44,650 nucleotides of DNA, taken from contig NZ_FOXK01000017.1 of the NCBI RefSeq assembly GCF_900115695.1, forward strand, positions 1 through 44,650, read 5' to 3'. How positions within the stretch are numbered: the first letter of the stretch is position 1; the number at the start of each line of letters is the position of its first letter. Below the pieces are notes generated by a model. That model searched no databases, was not told the origin of the DNA, and saw nothing but the letters and a program-made list of their open reading frames with translations. Below, in pieces: positions 13,740 through 25,772 of the stretch. Both the position numbers and the translations under genes were made by a program. Source of the stretch: Ectopseudomonas toyotomiensis (GTDB lineage: Bacteria > Pseudomonadota > Gammaproteobacteria > Pseudomonadales > Pseudomonadaceae).

Positions 13740-16145
13740 GGTGTTCGGGGTGCGGCTCAGGCGCAGGGCATTGAGCACCACCAGCAGCGAGCTCAGCGAC
13801 ATGCCTACAGCCGCCCAGATCGGCGTGATCCAGCCCAGGGCGGCGAAGGGCAGTACCAGGCCATTGTACAGCGTCGCCCAGGCCAGGTTCTCGATGATGA
13901 TACGGCGCGTGCGCTTGGCCAGTTTCAGGCCGTCGACCAGGCTGCTCAGTCGGTTCGACAGCAACACGGCGTCGGCGCTGGTTTTCGCCAGGTCGGAGGC
14001 CGAGCCCATGGCCACGCTGATGTCGGCGGCAGCCAATACCGGTACGTCGTTGACGCCATCGCCAAGCATCAGCACGCGCCGCCCTTCGCCGTGCAACTGC
14101 TTGAGCACGGCCAGCTTGGCATCCGGGGTCAGGCCGCCCCGAGCGTCATCGATGCCCAACTGACGGGCGACTTCACCCACCATCGGCGAGCTGTCGCCGG
14201 AGAGCAGGTGAATGTTCCAGCCCCGTGCGCGCGCAGCGGCGATCAGATCGGGAGCATCTTCGCGCAGGCGGTCGTCGAGGACGAACCAGGCCAGTGGGCC
14301 CTGTTCGTCGCCCAGCAGCAGCCATTGGCCGTGCTCGCTGGCAATCGCCGGTACGGCCTGGCCGCTCATGGCGCAGACGAAGCTGGCCTCGCCTATGCGT
14401 AACAGGCGGCCATCGACCAGGCCCTGCAGGCCTTGTCCGGGATGACTGTCGACGGATTGCGCCGCGCGGGGCGCTTGGCTGAACGCGCGGGCGATGGGGT
14501 GTTCCGAACGGTTCTCCAGCGCGGCCGCCAGCGCCAGGCAAGCGCCCTGGTCGAGATCGCGCAGCGGATGGATGGCCTTGAGCGTCAGGCGGCCTTCGGT
14601 CAGCGTGCCGGTCTTGTCGAGCACCAGGGTGTCGATCTGGTTTAGGCCTTCGAGCACATGGCCGCGCGTCAGCAGCATGCCCAGCTTGTGCAGGGTGCCG
14701 GTGGCGGTGGTCAGCGCAGTCGGGGTGGCCAGGGCCAGGGCGCAGGGGCAGGTGGCCACGAGCAGGGCGAGCACGACCCAGAAGGCGCGGCTGGAGTCTA
14801 TCTCCCACCAGGCGAAACCGACCGCGGCGGCCGCCACCAGAATGAACAGCAGGAACCATTGCGACACGCGGTCGGCGATTTCCGCCAGGCGTGGTTTTTC
14901 GCTTTGCGCCCTATCCAGCAAGCGCACGATGGCCGACAGGCGCGTGGCATCGCCCAGCGCCTGCACTTCGACGGTCAGCGGGCCTTCGACGTTCAGCGTG
15001 CCAGCGGTAACGCTGTCGCCGATGCCGCGTGGCAGCGGCAGGTACTCGCCGGTCAGCAGCGATTCGTCGACACTGGACTGGCCGGCGAGGATGCGCCCGT
15101 CGGCGGGAATCAGCGAGCCGGGTTGCACCAGCACCTGCTCACCTTCGCGCAGCTCGCTGAGCAGGATGCGCTGGCTCTGGCCGTCGGCGTCCAGGCGCAG
15201 GCAGGAGGCCGGCAGCAGCTTGACCAACTGCGCCGTAGCGGCGGCTGTGCGTTCTCGTGCACGGCGCTCCAGGTAGCGCCCGGCGAGCAGGAACAGGGCG
15301 AACATGCCGACTGCATCGAAATACAGCTCACCCTGGCCGGTGATGGTTGACCAGATGCCGGCCACGTAGGCACCGCCGATGGCCAGCGAGACCGAGACGT
15401 CCATGGTCAGATGGCGGGTACGCAGGTCGCGCAGGGCACCGCGGAAGAACTGACCGCAGCAGTAGAAGACGATGGGCGTGGTGAGAAACAGGCTGGTCCA
15501 GCGCAGAATCTTGTCCAGCTCCGGCGACAGGTCGATGTTGAATTCCGGCCAGGTGGCCATGGTCGCCATCATCACCTGCATCCACAGCAACCCGGCCACG
15601 CCCAGCTCGCGCATGCGTCGACGGTTTTCCGCGGCCATGCGCTCGGCGGCCTCGTCGGCGCGCCAGGGGTGGGCGGCGTAACCGATGCGGCGCAGTTCGG
15701 CAAGCAGCTTGCTCAGGGCGATCTGGCTGTCCTGCCAGCGCACCTGCAGGCGGTGGTTGGACAGGTTCAGGTGCGCTTCTGCCACGCCCGGCACGCCGCG
15801 CAGGTGCTTCTCGATCAGCCAGCCGCAGGCGGCGCAGCTGATGCCTTCGATCAGCAACTGGGTTTCGCTCAGTTCGCCCTCGTGCTGGACGAAGGGCTGC
15901 TGCACATCGCTGCGGTCATACAGCGCCAGCTCATCCGGCAGGGCGGCGGGCAGTGCCTGCGGGTTGGCTGCGTTCTCGCTGCGATGGCTGTAGTAATGCT
16001 CCAGGCCACCGGCGACGATGGCTTCGGCCACGGCCTGACAGCCGGGGCAGCACATTTCGCGGGTCTGGCCGAGCACGTCGGCACGGAACTGGCTGCCGGC
16101 GGGCACCGGCAGACCACAGTGATAGCAAGGAGTGGGGGTGGGCAT
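13737..16145 (-). CDS. ccoI: Copper-transporting P-type ATPase CcoI
   Basis: 802 residues. An N-terminal cysteine-rich segment (CYHCG, MCCPGCQAV) precedes a metal-binding HMA domain with ISCAACGWL. Membrane helices follow, with the transport motif CPC in ATCPCALAL, phosphorylation site DKTGTLTEG and the hinge GDGVNDVPVLA. CcoI (FixI) exports copper to the periplasmic side for loading of the cbb3 binuclear centre. It lies 8 bases after ccoH and is followed by ccoS. The ribosome site is weak. The full P1B architecture leaves little doubt. Confidence 0.96.
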   Translation of the reverse strand: MPTPTPCYHCGLPVPAGSQFRADVLGQTREMCCPGCQAVAEAIVAGGLEHYYSHRSENAANPQALPAALPDELALYDRSDVQQPFVQHEGELSETQLLIEGISCAACGWLIEKHLRGVPGVAEAHLNLSNHRLQVRWQDSQIALSKLLAELRRIGYAAHPWRADEAAERMAAENRRRMRELGVAGLLWMQVMMATMATWPEFNIDLSPELDKILRWTSLFLTTPIVFYCCGQFFRGALRDLRTRHLTMDVSVSLAIGGAYVAGIWSTITGQGELYFDAVGMFALFLLAGRYLERRARERTAAATAQLVKLLPASCLRLDADGQSQRILLSELREGEQVLVQPGSLIPADGRILAGQSSVDESLLTGEYLPLPRGIGDSVTAGTLNVEGPLTVEVQALGDATRLSAIVRLLDRAQSEKPRLAEIADRVSQWFLLFILVAAAAVGFAWWEIDSSRAFWVVLALLVATCPCALALATPTALTTATGTLHKLGMLLTRGHVLEGLNQIDTLVLDKTGTLTEGRLTLKAIHPLRDLDQGACLALAAALENRSEHPIARAFSQAPRAAQSVDSHPGQGLQGLVDGRLLRIGEASFVCAMSGQAVPAIASEHGQWLLLGDEQGPLAWFVLDDRLREDAPDLIAAARARGWNIHLLSGDSSPMVGEVARQLGIDDARGGLTPDAKLAVLKQLHGEGRRVLMLGDGVNDVPVLAAADISVAMGSASDLAKTSADAVLLSNRLSSLVDGLKLAKRTRRIIIENLAWATLYNGLVLPFAALGWITPIWAAVGMSLSSLLVVLNALRLSRTPNT

Positions 16146-16153
16146 CGGCAGGG

Positions 16154-16672
16154 TCAGTAGGAGGGGTTGTCACCGATCATGATGGTCTGGCCGCCGGTGA
16201 TGTTCTCTTCCTCGAACAGACGCCAGTTCTGGCTGCCTTCCTGGCCGAGCAACTCGACGAAGCGGCGACCGCTGATTTCATCGACCATCTGCCCACGGTA
16301 CTGGCCGTCAGCCGTCGGTTGCAGGATCACGCGGCGGTCGCGCTCTGGCTGGGTCGGCGAGATCAGGTTGAGCACAATCTGCTGCGGTCTGCTGTTGCCC
16401 TCCAGCGACAGGGTGGCGACGCCGGTGGTGTTATCCAGCACCAGCTCGCCATGCAATTGCAGGCGCTCGGCCAGTTTCTCGCGCTCCAGCGACTGGTTGA
16501 TGCCCTTGCCGACATCGTAATAGTCGTCGGAGATCAGCCCTGGAGGATTCTTTGTGGCGATGGTGAGCAGGGTCAGGCCCTGCACTACCGAGTAGCCCAG
16601 CAGGAACAGGATGAACCAGGGCCAGAACTGCTTGTACCAGGGTTTGACTGGCGATGGGGTTTGCTCGGTCAT
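16154..16672 (-). CDS. ccoH: FixH/CcoH family protein
   Basis: 172 residues: a short cytosolic start, one membrane helix (WPWFILFLLGYSVVQGLTLL, about 17-36), the conserved SDDYYDVGKGINQ and a periplasmic beta-rich domain. CcoH is a single-pass protein required for cbb3 stability and assembly and interacts with CcoP. It lies between ccoG and ccoI with short gaps, so ccoGHI form one unit. Confidence 0.93.
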   Translation of the reverse strand: MTEQTPSPVKPWYKQFWPWFILFLLGYSVVQGLTLLTIATKNPPGLISDDYYDVGKGINQSLEREKLAERLQLHGELVLDNTTGVATLSLEGNSRPQQIVLNLISPTQPERDRRVILQPTADGQYRGQMVDEISGRRFVELLGQEGSQNWRLFEEENITGGQTIMIGDNPSY

Positions 16673-16685
16673 GCGTTTTCCGTTG

Positions 16686-18098
16686 TCAGCGGACGCTTGG
16701 GCCGATGAAGCGGCTGTCGGCGTCGTTCTTGATACTGGGGTCGTCCGCCGATTGTACGTGGAAGACGATGTTGTTGGCGCTCGACGGCAGCTTCTCCGGT
16801 GCGATGGACAGCTCGACCGGGAAGGAATACACCTCGCCAGCCAGGGCCCGCACTTCGCGCTTGCCCTCGTAGACCAGGCCGTCGAGGCCGTCGGCCGTGA
16901 TCACGTAGGTCATGTCGCGCTGCGCCTTGTTCATGATCTTCAGGGTGTAGACGTTCTCGATATGGCCGCGCTCGTTCTCACGGAACAGCACGCGGTCCTT
17001 GAGTACATCCAGCTCCACCAATGGGCGATTGGCCACGGCCCAGGCGAACAGGCCGATCATGGCGACCAGCGCGACAGCGTACCCGATCAGGCGCGGGCGC
17101 AGCAGGTGGGTCTTGCGCCCGGACAGGTTGTGTTCAGTGGTGTAGCTGATCAGCCCCTTGGGATAGCTCATCTTGTCCATGATGTCGTCGCAGGCGTCGA
17201 TGCAGGCGGCGCAGCCGATACACTCGATCTGCAGGCCATCACGGATATCGATACCGGTCGGGCAGACCTGCACGCACATCTTGCAATCGATGCAGTCGCC
17301 GAGGCCCTGGGCCTTGTAGTCGGCGTCCTTCTTGCGCGGGCCGCGTGATTCGCCACGGCGCGGGTCGTAGGAGACGATCAGGGTGTCCTGGTCGAACATC
17401 ACGCTCTGGAAGCGCGCGTAAGGGCACATGTAGATGCATACCTGTTCACGCAGGTAGCCGGCGTTGCCGTAGGTGGCGAGGGTGAAGAAGCCGATCCAGA
17501 AATAGGCCCAGCCGCTGGCCTGGCCGGTAAAGATCTCGATGACCAGTTCGCGAATCGGCGTGAAGTAACCGACGAAGGTGATGGCTGTGAGCAGCGAGAC
17601 GCCCACCCAGATACCGTGCTTGGCCGCTTTACGCCCGAGTTTCGCGCTGCTCATGGGCTGCTTGTCCAGCTTCATACGCTGGTTGCGGTCACCTTCGGTG
17701 ACCTTCTCGGCCCACATGAACACCCAGGTGAACACGCTCTGCGGGCAGGTGTAGCCACACCAGACGCGACCGGCGAAAACGGTGATGAAGAATAGGCCGA
17801 AGGCGCAGATGATCAGCAGCCAGGACAGCAGCATGAAGTCCTGCGGCCAGTAAGTGGCGCCGAAGATATGGAACTTGCGCTCCGGCAGGTTCCACCACAC
17901 GGCCTGGCGACCTTCCCAGTTCAGCCAGACGGTGCCGAAGAACAGCAGGAAGAGCAGGGCGCCGCCAGCGAGTCGCAGATTACGAAACAGGCCAGTGAAC
18001 GCGCGGGTGTAGATCTTCTCGCGGCTGGCGTAGAGATCGACGCTGGCATTCTTGGCAGAAGGAGGGGTGACGTCCTGGACGGGAATCTGTTCGCTCAT
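16686..18098 (-). CDS. ccoG: Cytochrome oxidase accessory protein CcoG (RdxA/FixG)
   Basis: 470 residues. Several membrane helices occupy the first 200 residues and around 340, with WCGYTCPQSVF typical of the NapH/CcoG type. Two ferredoxin-type [4Fe-4S] motifs follow, DCIDCKMCVQVCP and ECIGCAACIDACD. An immunoglobulin-like domain ends the protein. It is a cupric reductase that supplies Cu(I) for cbb3 assembly in other proteobacteria. I start at the ATG at 18098 rather than the TTG three bases earlier. It heads ccoGHI(S) and follows cco1 after a terminator. Confidence 0.95.
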   Translation of the reverse strand: MSEQIPVQDVTPPSAKNASVDLYASREKIYTRAFTGLFRNLRLAGGALLFLLFFGTVWLNWEGRQAVWWNLPERKFHIFGATYWPQDFMLLSWLLIICAFGLFFITVFAGRVWCGYTCPQSVFTWVFMWAEKVTEGDRNQRMKLDKQPMSSAKLGRKAAKHGIWVGVSLLTAITFVGYFTPIRELVIEIFTGQASGWAYFWIGFFTLATYGNAGYLREQVCIYMCPYARFQSVMFDQDTLIVSYDPRRGESRGPRKKDADYKAQGLGDCIDCKMCVQVCPTGIDIRDGLQIECIGCAACIDACDDIMDKMSYPKGLISYTTEHNLSGRKTHLLRPRLIGYAVALVAMIGLFAWAVANRPLVELDVLKDRVLFRENERGHIENVYTLKIMNKAQRDMTYVITADGLDGLVYEGKREVRALAGEVYSFPVELSIAPEKLPSSANNIVFHVQSADDPSIKNDADSRFIGPSVR

Positions 18099-18189
18099 CA
18101 ATGCATACCAAAGCGGTTGGTTGGCAGCCCGGGCCGATACGTGCCGGTCAGGGTCAGTTCACGGTAGCTATATGGTACGCCTGAAAGAC

Positions 18190-18227
18190 AACGCCCGGGT
18201 GCGACCAGCGGTCGCGACCCGGGCGTT
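18190..18227 (-). terminator. Terminator after ccoNOQP1
   Basis: AACGCCCGGGT (18190-18200) pairs exactly with ACCCGGGCGTT (18217-18227), and the inner GCGACC/GGTCGC also pairs. On the minus strand it is followed by GTCTTTC. It lies 31 bases after the ccoP1 stop and separates the oxidase operon from ccoG. Confidence 0.75.
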
Positions 18228-18258
18228 CATTGACCCTTGTCAAAAGAGTCGCCTGTGC

Positions 18259-19254
18259 TTACTGCTCTTGTGCCTTGTGCGACAGGCTGTACACGTAGGC
18301 AGCCAGCAGGTGCACCTTGTCATTGCCGAGGAATTCTTCCTGGGCCGGCATGTTGCCGTGACGGCCGTAGCGAATGCTCTGCTGCAGTTGCGCGTAGCTG
18401 CTGCCGTAGATGAACGCTGCCGGGTTGGTCAGGTTGGGCGCGCCCATGGCTGGGGTGCCCTTGCCGTCGGCACCGTGGCAGGCGAAGCAGGTACCGGCGA
18501 AGACCTTCTGGCCCGCTTCGATATCGGCTTCCACGCCTTCCGGCAGCTCACGACCGGCCAGCTCGGTGAGGACGTAGGCGGCGACGTTGCGTACACCGTC
18601 TTCGCCAATGGCCGGGCCTTGAGCCGGCATGGCACCCTGGCGACCCTTGAGGATGGTGGTCTTGATGGTTTCCGGCTCGCCGCCCCAGCGCCATTCGGTG
18701 TCGGTCAGGTTGGGGAAGCCGTAGCTGCCCTTGGCGTCGGAACCGTGGCACACCGAGCAGTTGGAAGCGAACAGGCGGCCACCCATTTTCAGGGCTTGCG
18801 GGTCCTGCGCGACTTCCTCGATCGGCATGGCGGCGTACTTGGCGAACAGCGGGCCGTATTGCTCATCGGCGCGCGCCATTTCCTTTTCCCACTGATGCAC
18901 ACCAGTCCAGCCGGAGTGACGCATGGAGCCGTCAGCGATCTGCACGCCAGCAGCGAAAGGCGTTTCTTTTTCGCTGTCGACGTAGTCGTAGCCAGGCAGC
19001 AGGCCCTTGAAGTTACCCAGGCCTGGGTACAGGGCGAGGTAGCCGAGGGCGAAGATGATGGTGGCGACGAACAGCATGAACCACCACTTCGGCAGCGGGT
19101 TGTCATACTCCTCGATGCCGTCGAAGCTGTGGCCGACGGTTTCTTCGGTGGTTTCCTGGCGCTGGCCCTTGCGGGTGCCGAAGATCAGCCAGGTCAGGGC
19201 GAAGATGGTGCCCAGAGACAGAATGGTTACGTACCAACTCCAGAACGTGGTCAT
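18259..19254 (-). CDS. ccoP1: cbb3 cytochrome c oxidase subunit CcoP, copy 1
   Basis: 331 residues, a membrane-anchored dihaem cytochrome c. Two N-terminal helices flank the conserved SFDGIEEYDNPLPKWW. Haem sites are CSVCH and CFACH. Compared with the second copy (308 residues) it carries 23 extra residues between LLPGY and the W-x-x-V-x-Q-W segment, which accounts for the whole length difference. CcoP passes electrons to CcoO/CcoN. The ATG overlaps the ccoQ1 stop as ATGA. Confidence 0.96.
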   Translation of the reverse strand: MTTFWSWYVTILSLGTIFALTWLIFGTRKGQRQETTEETVGHSFDGIEEYDNPLPKWWFMLFVATIIFALGYLALYPGLGNFKGLLPGYDYVDSEKETPFAAGVQIADGSMRHSGWTGVHQWEKEMARADEQYGPLFAKYAAMPIEEVAQDPQALKMGGRLFASNCSVCHGSDAKGSYGFPNLTDTEWRWGGEPETIKTTILKGRQGAMPAQGPAIGEDGVRNVAAYVLTELAGRELPEGVEADIEAGQKVFAGTCFACHGADGKGTPAMGAPNLTNPAAFIYGSSYAQLQQSIRYGRHGNMPAQEEFLGNDKVHLLAAYVYSLSHKAQEQ

Positions 19255-19439
19255 TGGTTATTGCTCCTGGAAGAGTCTTGATCGCGCTTGGACTCGGGCT
19301 TGGGATCGTCGGCGAAGGGCAGGTTGGCTGCTTCGTCGAAGCTCGATTTGCGTTTGCTGCTGTAGGCCCAGAGCACCACGCCGATGAAGGCGATGAAGAC
19401 CACCGCCGTGCCGATGCCGCGAATCATCCCGATGTCCAT
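19251..19439 (-). CDS. ccoQ1: cbb3 oxidase subunit CcoQ, copy 1
   Basis: 62 residues: a single membrane helix (AVVFIAFIGVVLWAYSSKR) and a charged tail with ANLPFADDPKPE. CcoQ is a small subunit that stabilises the cbb3 complex. It lies between ccoO1 (6-base gap) and ccoP1 (4-base overlap), as is usual. Confidence 0.93.
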   Translation of the reverse strand: MDIGMIRGIGTAVVFIAFIGVVLWAYSSKRKSSFDEAANLPFADDPKPESKRDQDSSRSNNQ

Positions 19440-19445
19440 AGCGTC

Positions 19446-20053
19446 TTACCGTTTGTTCTTGATGGAAGTGCCGAGAACCTGCAGGTACGCGATCAGCGCG
19501 TCCATTTCGGTATTGCCTTTCACGGCATCACGAGCACCGGCGATATCTTCGTCGGTGTAGGGAATGCCGAAGCCACGCATGACTTCCATCTTCTTGGCGG
19601 TGTCGCGACCGTCGAGCTTGTTCTCCACCAGCCATGGGTAAGCGGGCATCTTCGACTCAGGCACGACGTTGCGCGGGTTGTACAGGTGGGCGCGATGCCA
19701 CTCGTCCGAGTAACGACCGCCGACGCGAGCCAGGTCCGGGCCGGTGCGCTTGGAGCCCCACAGGAAGGGGTGATCCCAGACGCTTTCACCAGCGACGGAG
19801 TAGTGGCCGTAACGCTCGGTCTCGGCGCGGAACGGACGGATCATCTGCGAGTGGCAGCCGACGCAGCCTTCACGGATGTAGATATCGCGACCTTCCAGTT
19901 GCATCGCGGTGTAGGGCTTGAGGCCTTCCACCGGCTCGTTGGTGACGTCCTGGAAGAACAGCGGGACGATCTGGGTCAGGCCACCGATGCTGACGGCAAT
20001 CACCATCAGCAGCGCCATCAGGCCGATATTCTTCTCGATGATTTCGTGTTTCA

Positions 20054-20054
<1 letters not shown>
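19446..20054 (-). CDS. ccoO1: cbb3 oxidase monohaem subunit CcoO, copy 1
   Basis: 202 residues. One N-terminal membrane helix (GLMALLMVIAVSIGGLTQI) anchors a periplasmic cytochrome c domain with CVGCHSQMIRPF and a likely methionine ligand in PESKMPAYPWL. It receives electrons from CcoP and passes them to CcoN. The ATG shares one base with the ccoN1 stop (TGATG). The middle of the gene is almost identical at the DNA level to copy 2. Confidence 0.96.
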
Positions 20055-21496
<1,442 letters not shown>

Positions 21497-21840
21497 GCTA
21501 GGGGTTCCACGGTTAATGGAGTTTTATGGGGCAAAAATCGGCGGCAAGTATGGAGAAAGCAGGTAGCCATTGCAACGCAACGTGCCGACGCGAATAGGGT
21601 TTCAGGGCCTTCCGCGAGCCGTTCGCAACGGCCTCGGAAACAGCTCTGGCAGCTTTTTGCGCAACCAGTTTGCGCAGCGCTAAGAAAGGATCGCCTTAGA
21701 GTTGTGACGGATGGCGACTGAAAGGCAGCTTAGCCCAGTTCAAGGAAATTGCAGGGCTATTGGTCGGCAGGTGCGACACTGGGTCGCACACTTATAAGGA
21801 GGGGCCGGCGACCGTGATTCGGTCGCCGGTAAAGCAGGGG
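21497..21840. other. Region between cco2 and cco1
   Basis: This 344-base gap has no gene. It must hold the ccoN1 promoter. No TTGAT-N4-ATCAA-type box was found. The octamer TTTGCGCA occurs twice near 21655-21676, and TGCGAC (21772-21777) / GTCGCA (21783-21788) form a small inverted repeat. The right end carries the cco2 terminator. I could not point to a -10/-35 pair with confidence. Confidence 0.5.
21805..21829 (-). terminator. Terminator after ccoNOQP2
   Basis: CCGGCGACC (21805-21813) and GGTCGCCGG (21821-21829) make a perfect 9-pair stem with a 7-base loop, 11 bases beyond the ccoP2 stop on the minus strand. No strong T-run follows. Confidence 0.65.
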
Positions 21841-22767
21841 TTACTTGTTTTCGCCCTGGCTCAGCTTGAGCACGTAGGCGGCCAGCAGGTGAGCCTTGTC
21901 GTTACCGAGGAAGTCACCCTGCGCCGGCATGTTGCCGCTGCGACCATAGCGAATGGTCTGCTGCAGTTGGGCAAAGCTGCTGCCGTAGATGAAGGCGCTG
22001 GGCTGGGTCAGATCCGGCGCGCCCATCACTGCCATGCCGGTGCCGGCAGGGGTATGGCAGGCGGAGCAGAGTGTGGTGAAGATCTGCTTGCCGGCGGCGA
22101 CGTCGGCCTGCGCATCTTCCGGAAGGTCGCGACCGCCCAGTTCGGTGAGGACGTAGGCCGCGACGTTACGCACACCATCTTCGCCGATCATCGGGCCTTG
22201 TGCAGGCATCACGCCGACGCGGCCATGCATGATGGAGGTCTTGATGGTCTCCGGTTCGCCACCCCAGCGCCAGCTGTTGTCCGTCAGGTTGGGGAAGCCG
22301 TAGCTGCCCTTGGCGTCGGAGCCATGGCAGACCGAGCAGTTGGAGGCGAACAGGCGTCCGCCCATCTTCAGCGCGCGTTCGTCCTTGGCCACTTCCTCGA
22401 TGGGCATGGCGGCGTATTTGGCGAAGATCGGGCCGTACAGCTCATCGGCACGGCCCATCTCGCGCTGCCACTGGTTGACCTGGGTCCAGCCATTCTCGTA
22501 GCCCGGCAGCAGGCCCTTGAAGTTGCCCAGGCCCGGGTAGAGCAGCAGGTAGCCAACGGAAAACACCAGGGTGCCGAGGAACAGCATGAACCACCACTTG
22601 GGCAGTGGGTTGTCATATTCCTCGATGCCATCGAAGGCGTGGCCCATGGTCTGCTCGGTCGGGTTCTTGTGCACTTCGCTCTTGCGGGTGGCGAAGATCA
22701 GCCAGAACAGCGCGACCAGCGAACCGACGGTCAGCAGGGTGATGTACCAGCTCCAGAAGGTGGTCAT
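21841..22767 (-). CDS. ccoP2: cbb3 cytochrome c oxidase subunit CcoP, copy 2
   Basis: 308 residues, a dihaem cytochrome c with the same plan as copy 1: N-terminal helices around AFDGIEEYDNPLPKWW, then CSVCH and CSACH haem sites. It lacks the 23-residue insert of CcoP1. The second haem segment (TLCSACHTPAGTGMAVMGA) differs from copy 1, suggesting different tuning. Its ATG overlaps the ccoQ2 stop (ATGA). Confidence 0.96.
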   Translation of the reverse strand: MTTFWSWYITLLTVGSLVALFWLIFATRKSEVHKNPTEQTMGHAFDGIEEYDNPLPKWWFMLFLGTLVFSVGYLLLYPGLGNFKGLLPGYENGWTQVNQWQREMGRADELYGPIFAKYAAMPIEEVAKDERALKMGGRLFASNCSVCHGSDAKGSYGFPNLTDNSWRWGGEPETIKTSIMHGRVGVMPAQGPMIGEDGVRNVAAYVLTELGGRDLPEDAQADVAAGKQIFTTLCSACHTPAGTGMAVMGAPDLTQPSAFIYGSSFAQLQQTIRYGRSGNMPAQGDFLGNDKAHLLAAYVLKLSQGENK

Positions 22768-22943
22768 GCTTGGGTCCTCGAAACGGCGGGCTTGGGCTCA
22801 TCGGCGAAGGGCAGGTTGGCCGCTTCGGCGAAGGCATCGCGGCGTTTGCCGCTGTAGGCCCAGAGGGTGACGGCGGTGAAGGCGATCAAAACCAGCGCAG
22901 TGCCTAGGCCGCGCAGGGTGCCGATATCGATAAGCTCGAACAT
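22764..22943 (-). CDS. ccoQ2: cbb3 oxidase subunit CcoQ, copy 2
   Basis: 59 residues: one membrane helix (ALVLIAFTAVTLWAYSGKR) and a tail with AEAANLPFADEPKP. I start at the ATG at 22943, which has AGAGGTG 6 bases upstream; a GTG at 22952 would add three residues and overlap ccoO2. Sequence is less conserved with copy 1 than ccoN or ccoO. Confidence 0.92.
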   Translation of the reverse strand: MFELIDIGTLRGLGTALVLIAFTAVTLWAYSGKRRDAFAEAANLPFADEPKPAVSRTQA

Positions 22944-22948
22944 GGCAC

Positions 22949-23556
22949 TCACCTCTTGTTCTTCACGGCGGTGCCAAGCACCTGCAGGTAGGCGACCAGG
23001 GCGTCCATCTCGCTCTTGCCCTTGACAGCGTCACCGGCACCGGCGACATCCTCGTCGCTGTAGGGCACGCCTAGGGCGCGCAGGGCGCTCATCTTCTTGG
23101 CGGTGTCCTTGCCATCGAGGCTCTGCTCCACCAGCCAGGGGTAGGCGGGCATGATCGACTCCGGCACGACGTTGCGCGGGTTGTACAGGTGGGCGCGATG
23201 CCACTCGTCCGAGTAGCGGCCGCCGACGCGAGCCAGGTCCGGGCCGGTGCGCTTGGAGCCCCACAGGAAGGGGTGATCCCAGACGCTTTCACCAGCGACG
23301 GAGTAGTGGCCGTAGCGTTCGGTCTCGGCGCGGAACGGACGGATCATCTGCGAGTGGCAGCCGACGCAGCCTTCACGGATATAGATGTCGCGGCCTTCCA
23401 GCTGCAGCGCGGTGTAAGGCTTGAGGCCATCGACCGGTTCGTTGGTGACGTCTTGGAAGAACAGCGGGACGATCTGCGTCAGGCCGCCGATGCTGACCGC
23501 CAGGATCATCACCAGGGCCATCAGGCCGATGTTCTTCTCGAGAATCTCGTGTTTCA

Positions 23557-23557
<1 letters not shown>
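22949..23557 (-). CDS. ccoO2: cbb3 oxidase monohaem subunit CcoO, copy 2
   Basis: 202 residues with one membrane anchor and CVGCHSQMIRPF, followed by PESIMPAYPWL. The start shares one base with the ccoN2 stop (TGATG), as in copy 1; longer in-frame readings belong to the ccoN2 shadow. Bases from about 23160 to 23400 match copy 1 with only scattered differences. Confidence 0.96.
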
Positions 23558-24996
<1,439 letters not shown>

Positions 24997-25097
24997 GTCT
25001 GGGCTTCCATCCACGGTTATGGCAGAGCGGCCGATAACCGTGGCGGCCGCAGGCATGAGCAAGCCACGGACACCACGGATATCGACGCGAGGCAAGC

Positions 25098-25772
25098 ATG
25101 AGCAAAGGGCCATCTGGGTTTATTGACGCCGGTCAATGTGAGCAGGGACTACCCTGGTTGTGGGACGAACCGCCGCAGGCAGCGTCTGGCACGCTGATCC
25201 TGGCGCACGGTGCCGGTGCGCCGATGGACAGTCCGTTCATGCAGGCCATGGCTGAGGGCCTGGCGGTGTGCGGCGTGCGCGTGGTGCGCTTCGAGTTCGC
25301 CTATATGGCGCAGCGGCGGGCGGACGGGCGCAAGCGCCCGCCCAATCCTCAGGCGCAACTGCTGCAGCAATGGCGCGAGGTACATGCCCAGGTGCGCCAA
25401 CGGGTCGCAGGGCCCGTGGCCGTCGGCGGTAAATCCATGGGCGGGCGCATGGCCAGTCTGCTGGCTGACGAGTTCGGCGCCTCTGCGCTCGTTTGTCTCG
25501 GCTATCCCTTCTATGCCACCGGTAAGCCGGAAAAACCGCGCGTGGCCCATCTCGCCGAGCTGCGTACGCCGACGCTGATCATTCAGGGGGAGCGCGATGC
25601 ATTGGGCAATAGGGAAACCGTTGAAGGTTACGAGCTTTCAGCGGCCATTGAGCTGCACTGGTTGCAGGCTGCCGATCATGACTTAAACCCATTGAAGGCA
25701 TCCGGCTTCAGCCATCAACAGCACCTCCAGGCGGCAGTCGGAGCGATCGCTGCTTATCTTGGTGCAGGCTGA
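25098..25772 (+). CDS. Alpha/beta hydrolase of the KANL3/Tex30-like (dienelactone hydrolase-like) family
   Basis: 224 residues. LILAHGAGAPMDSPFM forms the oxyanion region, GGKSMGGRMAS carries the nucleophile serine, QGERDALG the acid and AADHDLNP the histidine, giving a full catalytic triad. Family members are predicted esterases or thioesterases of unknown substrate. GAGG lies just before the ATG. It is divergent from ccoN2, 101 bases apart, and its first codons hold the Anr box. Whether it takes part in respiration is unknown. Confidence 0.87.
   Translation: MSKGPSGFIDAGQCEQGLPWLWDEPPQAASGTLILAHGAGAPMDSPFMQAMAEGLAVCGVRVVRFEFAYMAQRRADGRKRPPNPQAQLLQQWREVHAQVRQRVAGPVAVGGKSMGGRMASLLADEFGASALVCLGYPFYATGKPEKPRVAHLAELRTPTLIIQGERDALGNRETVEGYELSAAIELHWLQAADHDLNPLKASGFSHQQHLQAAVGAIAAYLGAG
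25123..25136. promoter_or_regulatory. Symmetric Anr-type box upstream of cco2
   Basis: TTGACGCCGGTCAA has the form TTGAC-N4-GTCAA, the Anr/Fnr half sites with symmetric T-to-C changes. Its centre is about 133 bases upstream of the ccoN2 ATG; if it acts at -41.5, transcription would start near 25088. It lies inside codons 9-13 of the divergent hydrolase gene. P. aeruginosa cco2 has an Anr site, which supports the call. Confidence 0.65.

Noticed and set aside
18052..19281. 409-codon plus-strand frame across ccoP1
   Set aside because: Antisense to ccoP1, with an equivalent shadow over ccoP2; both are explained by GC-rich codon use.
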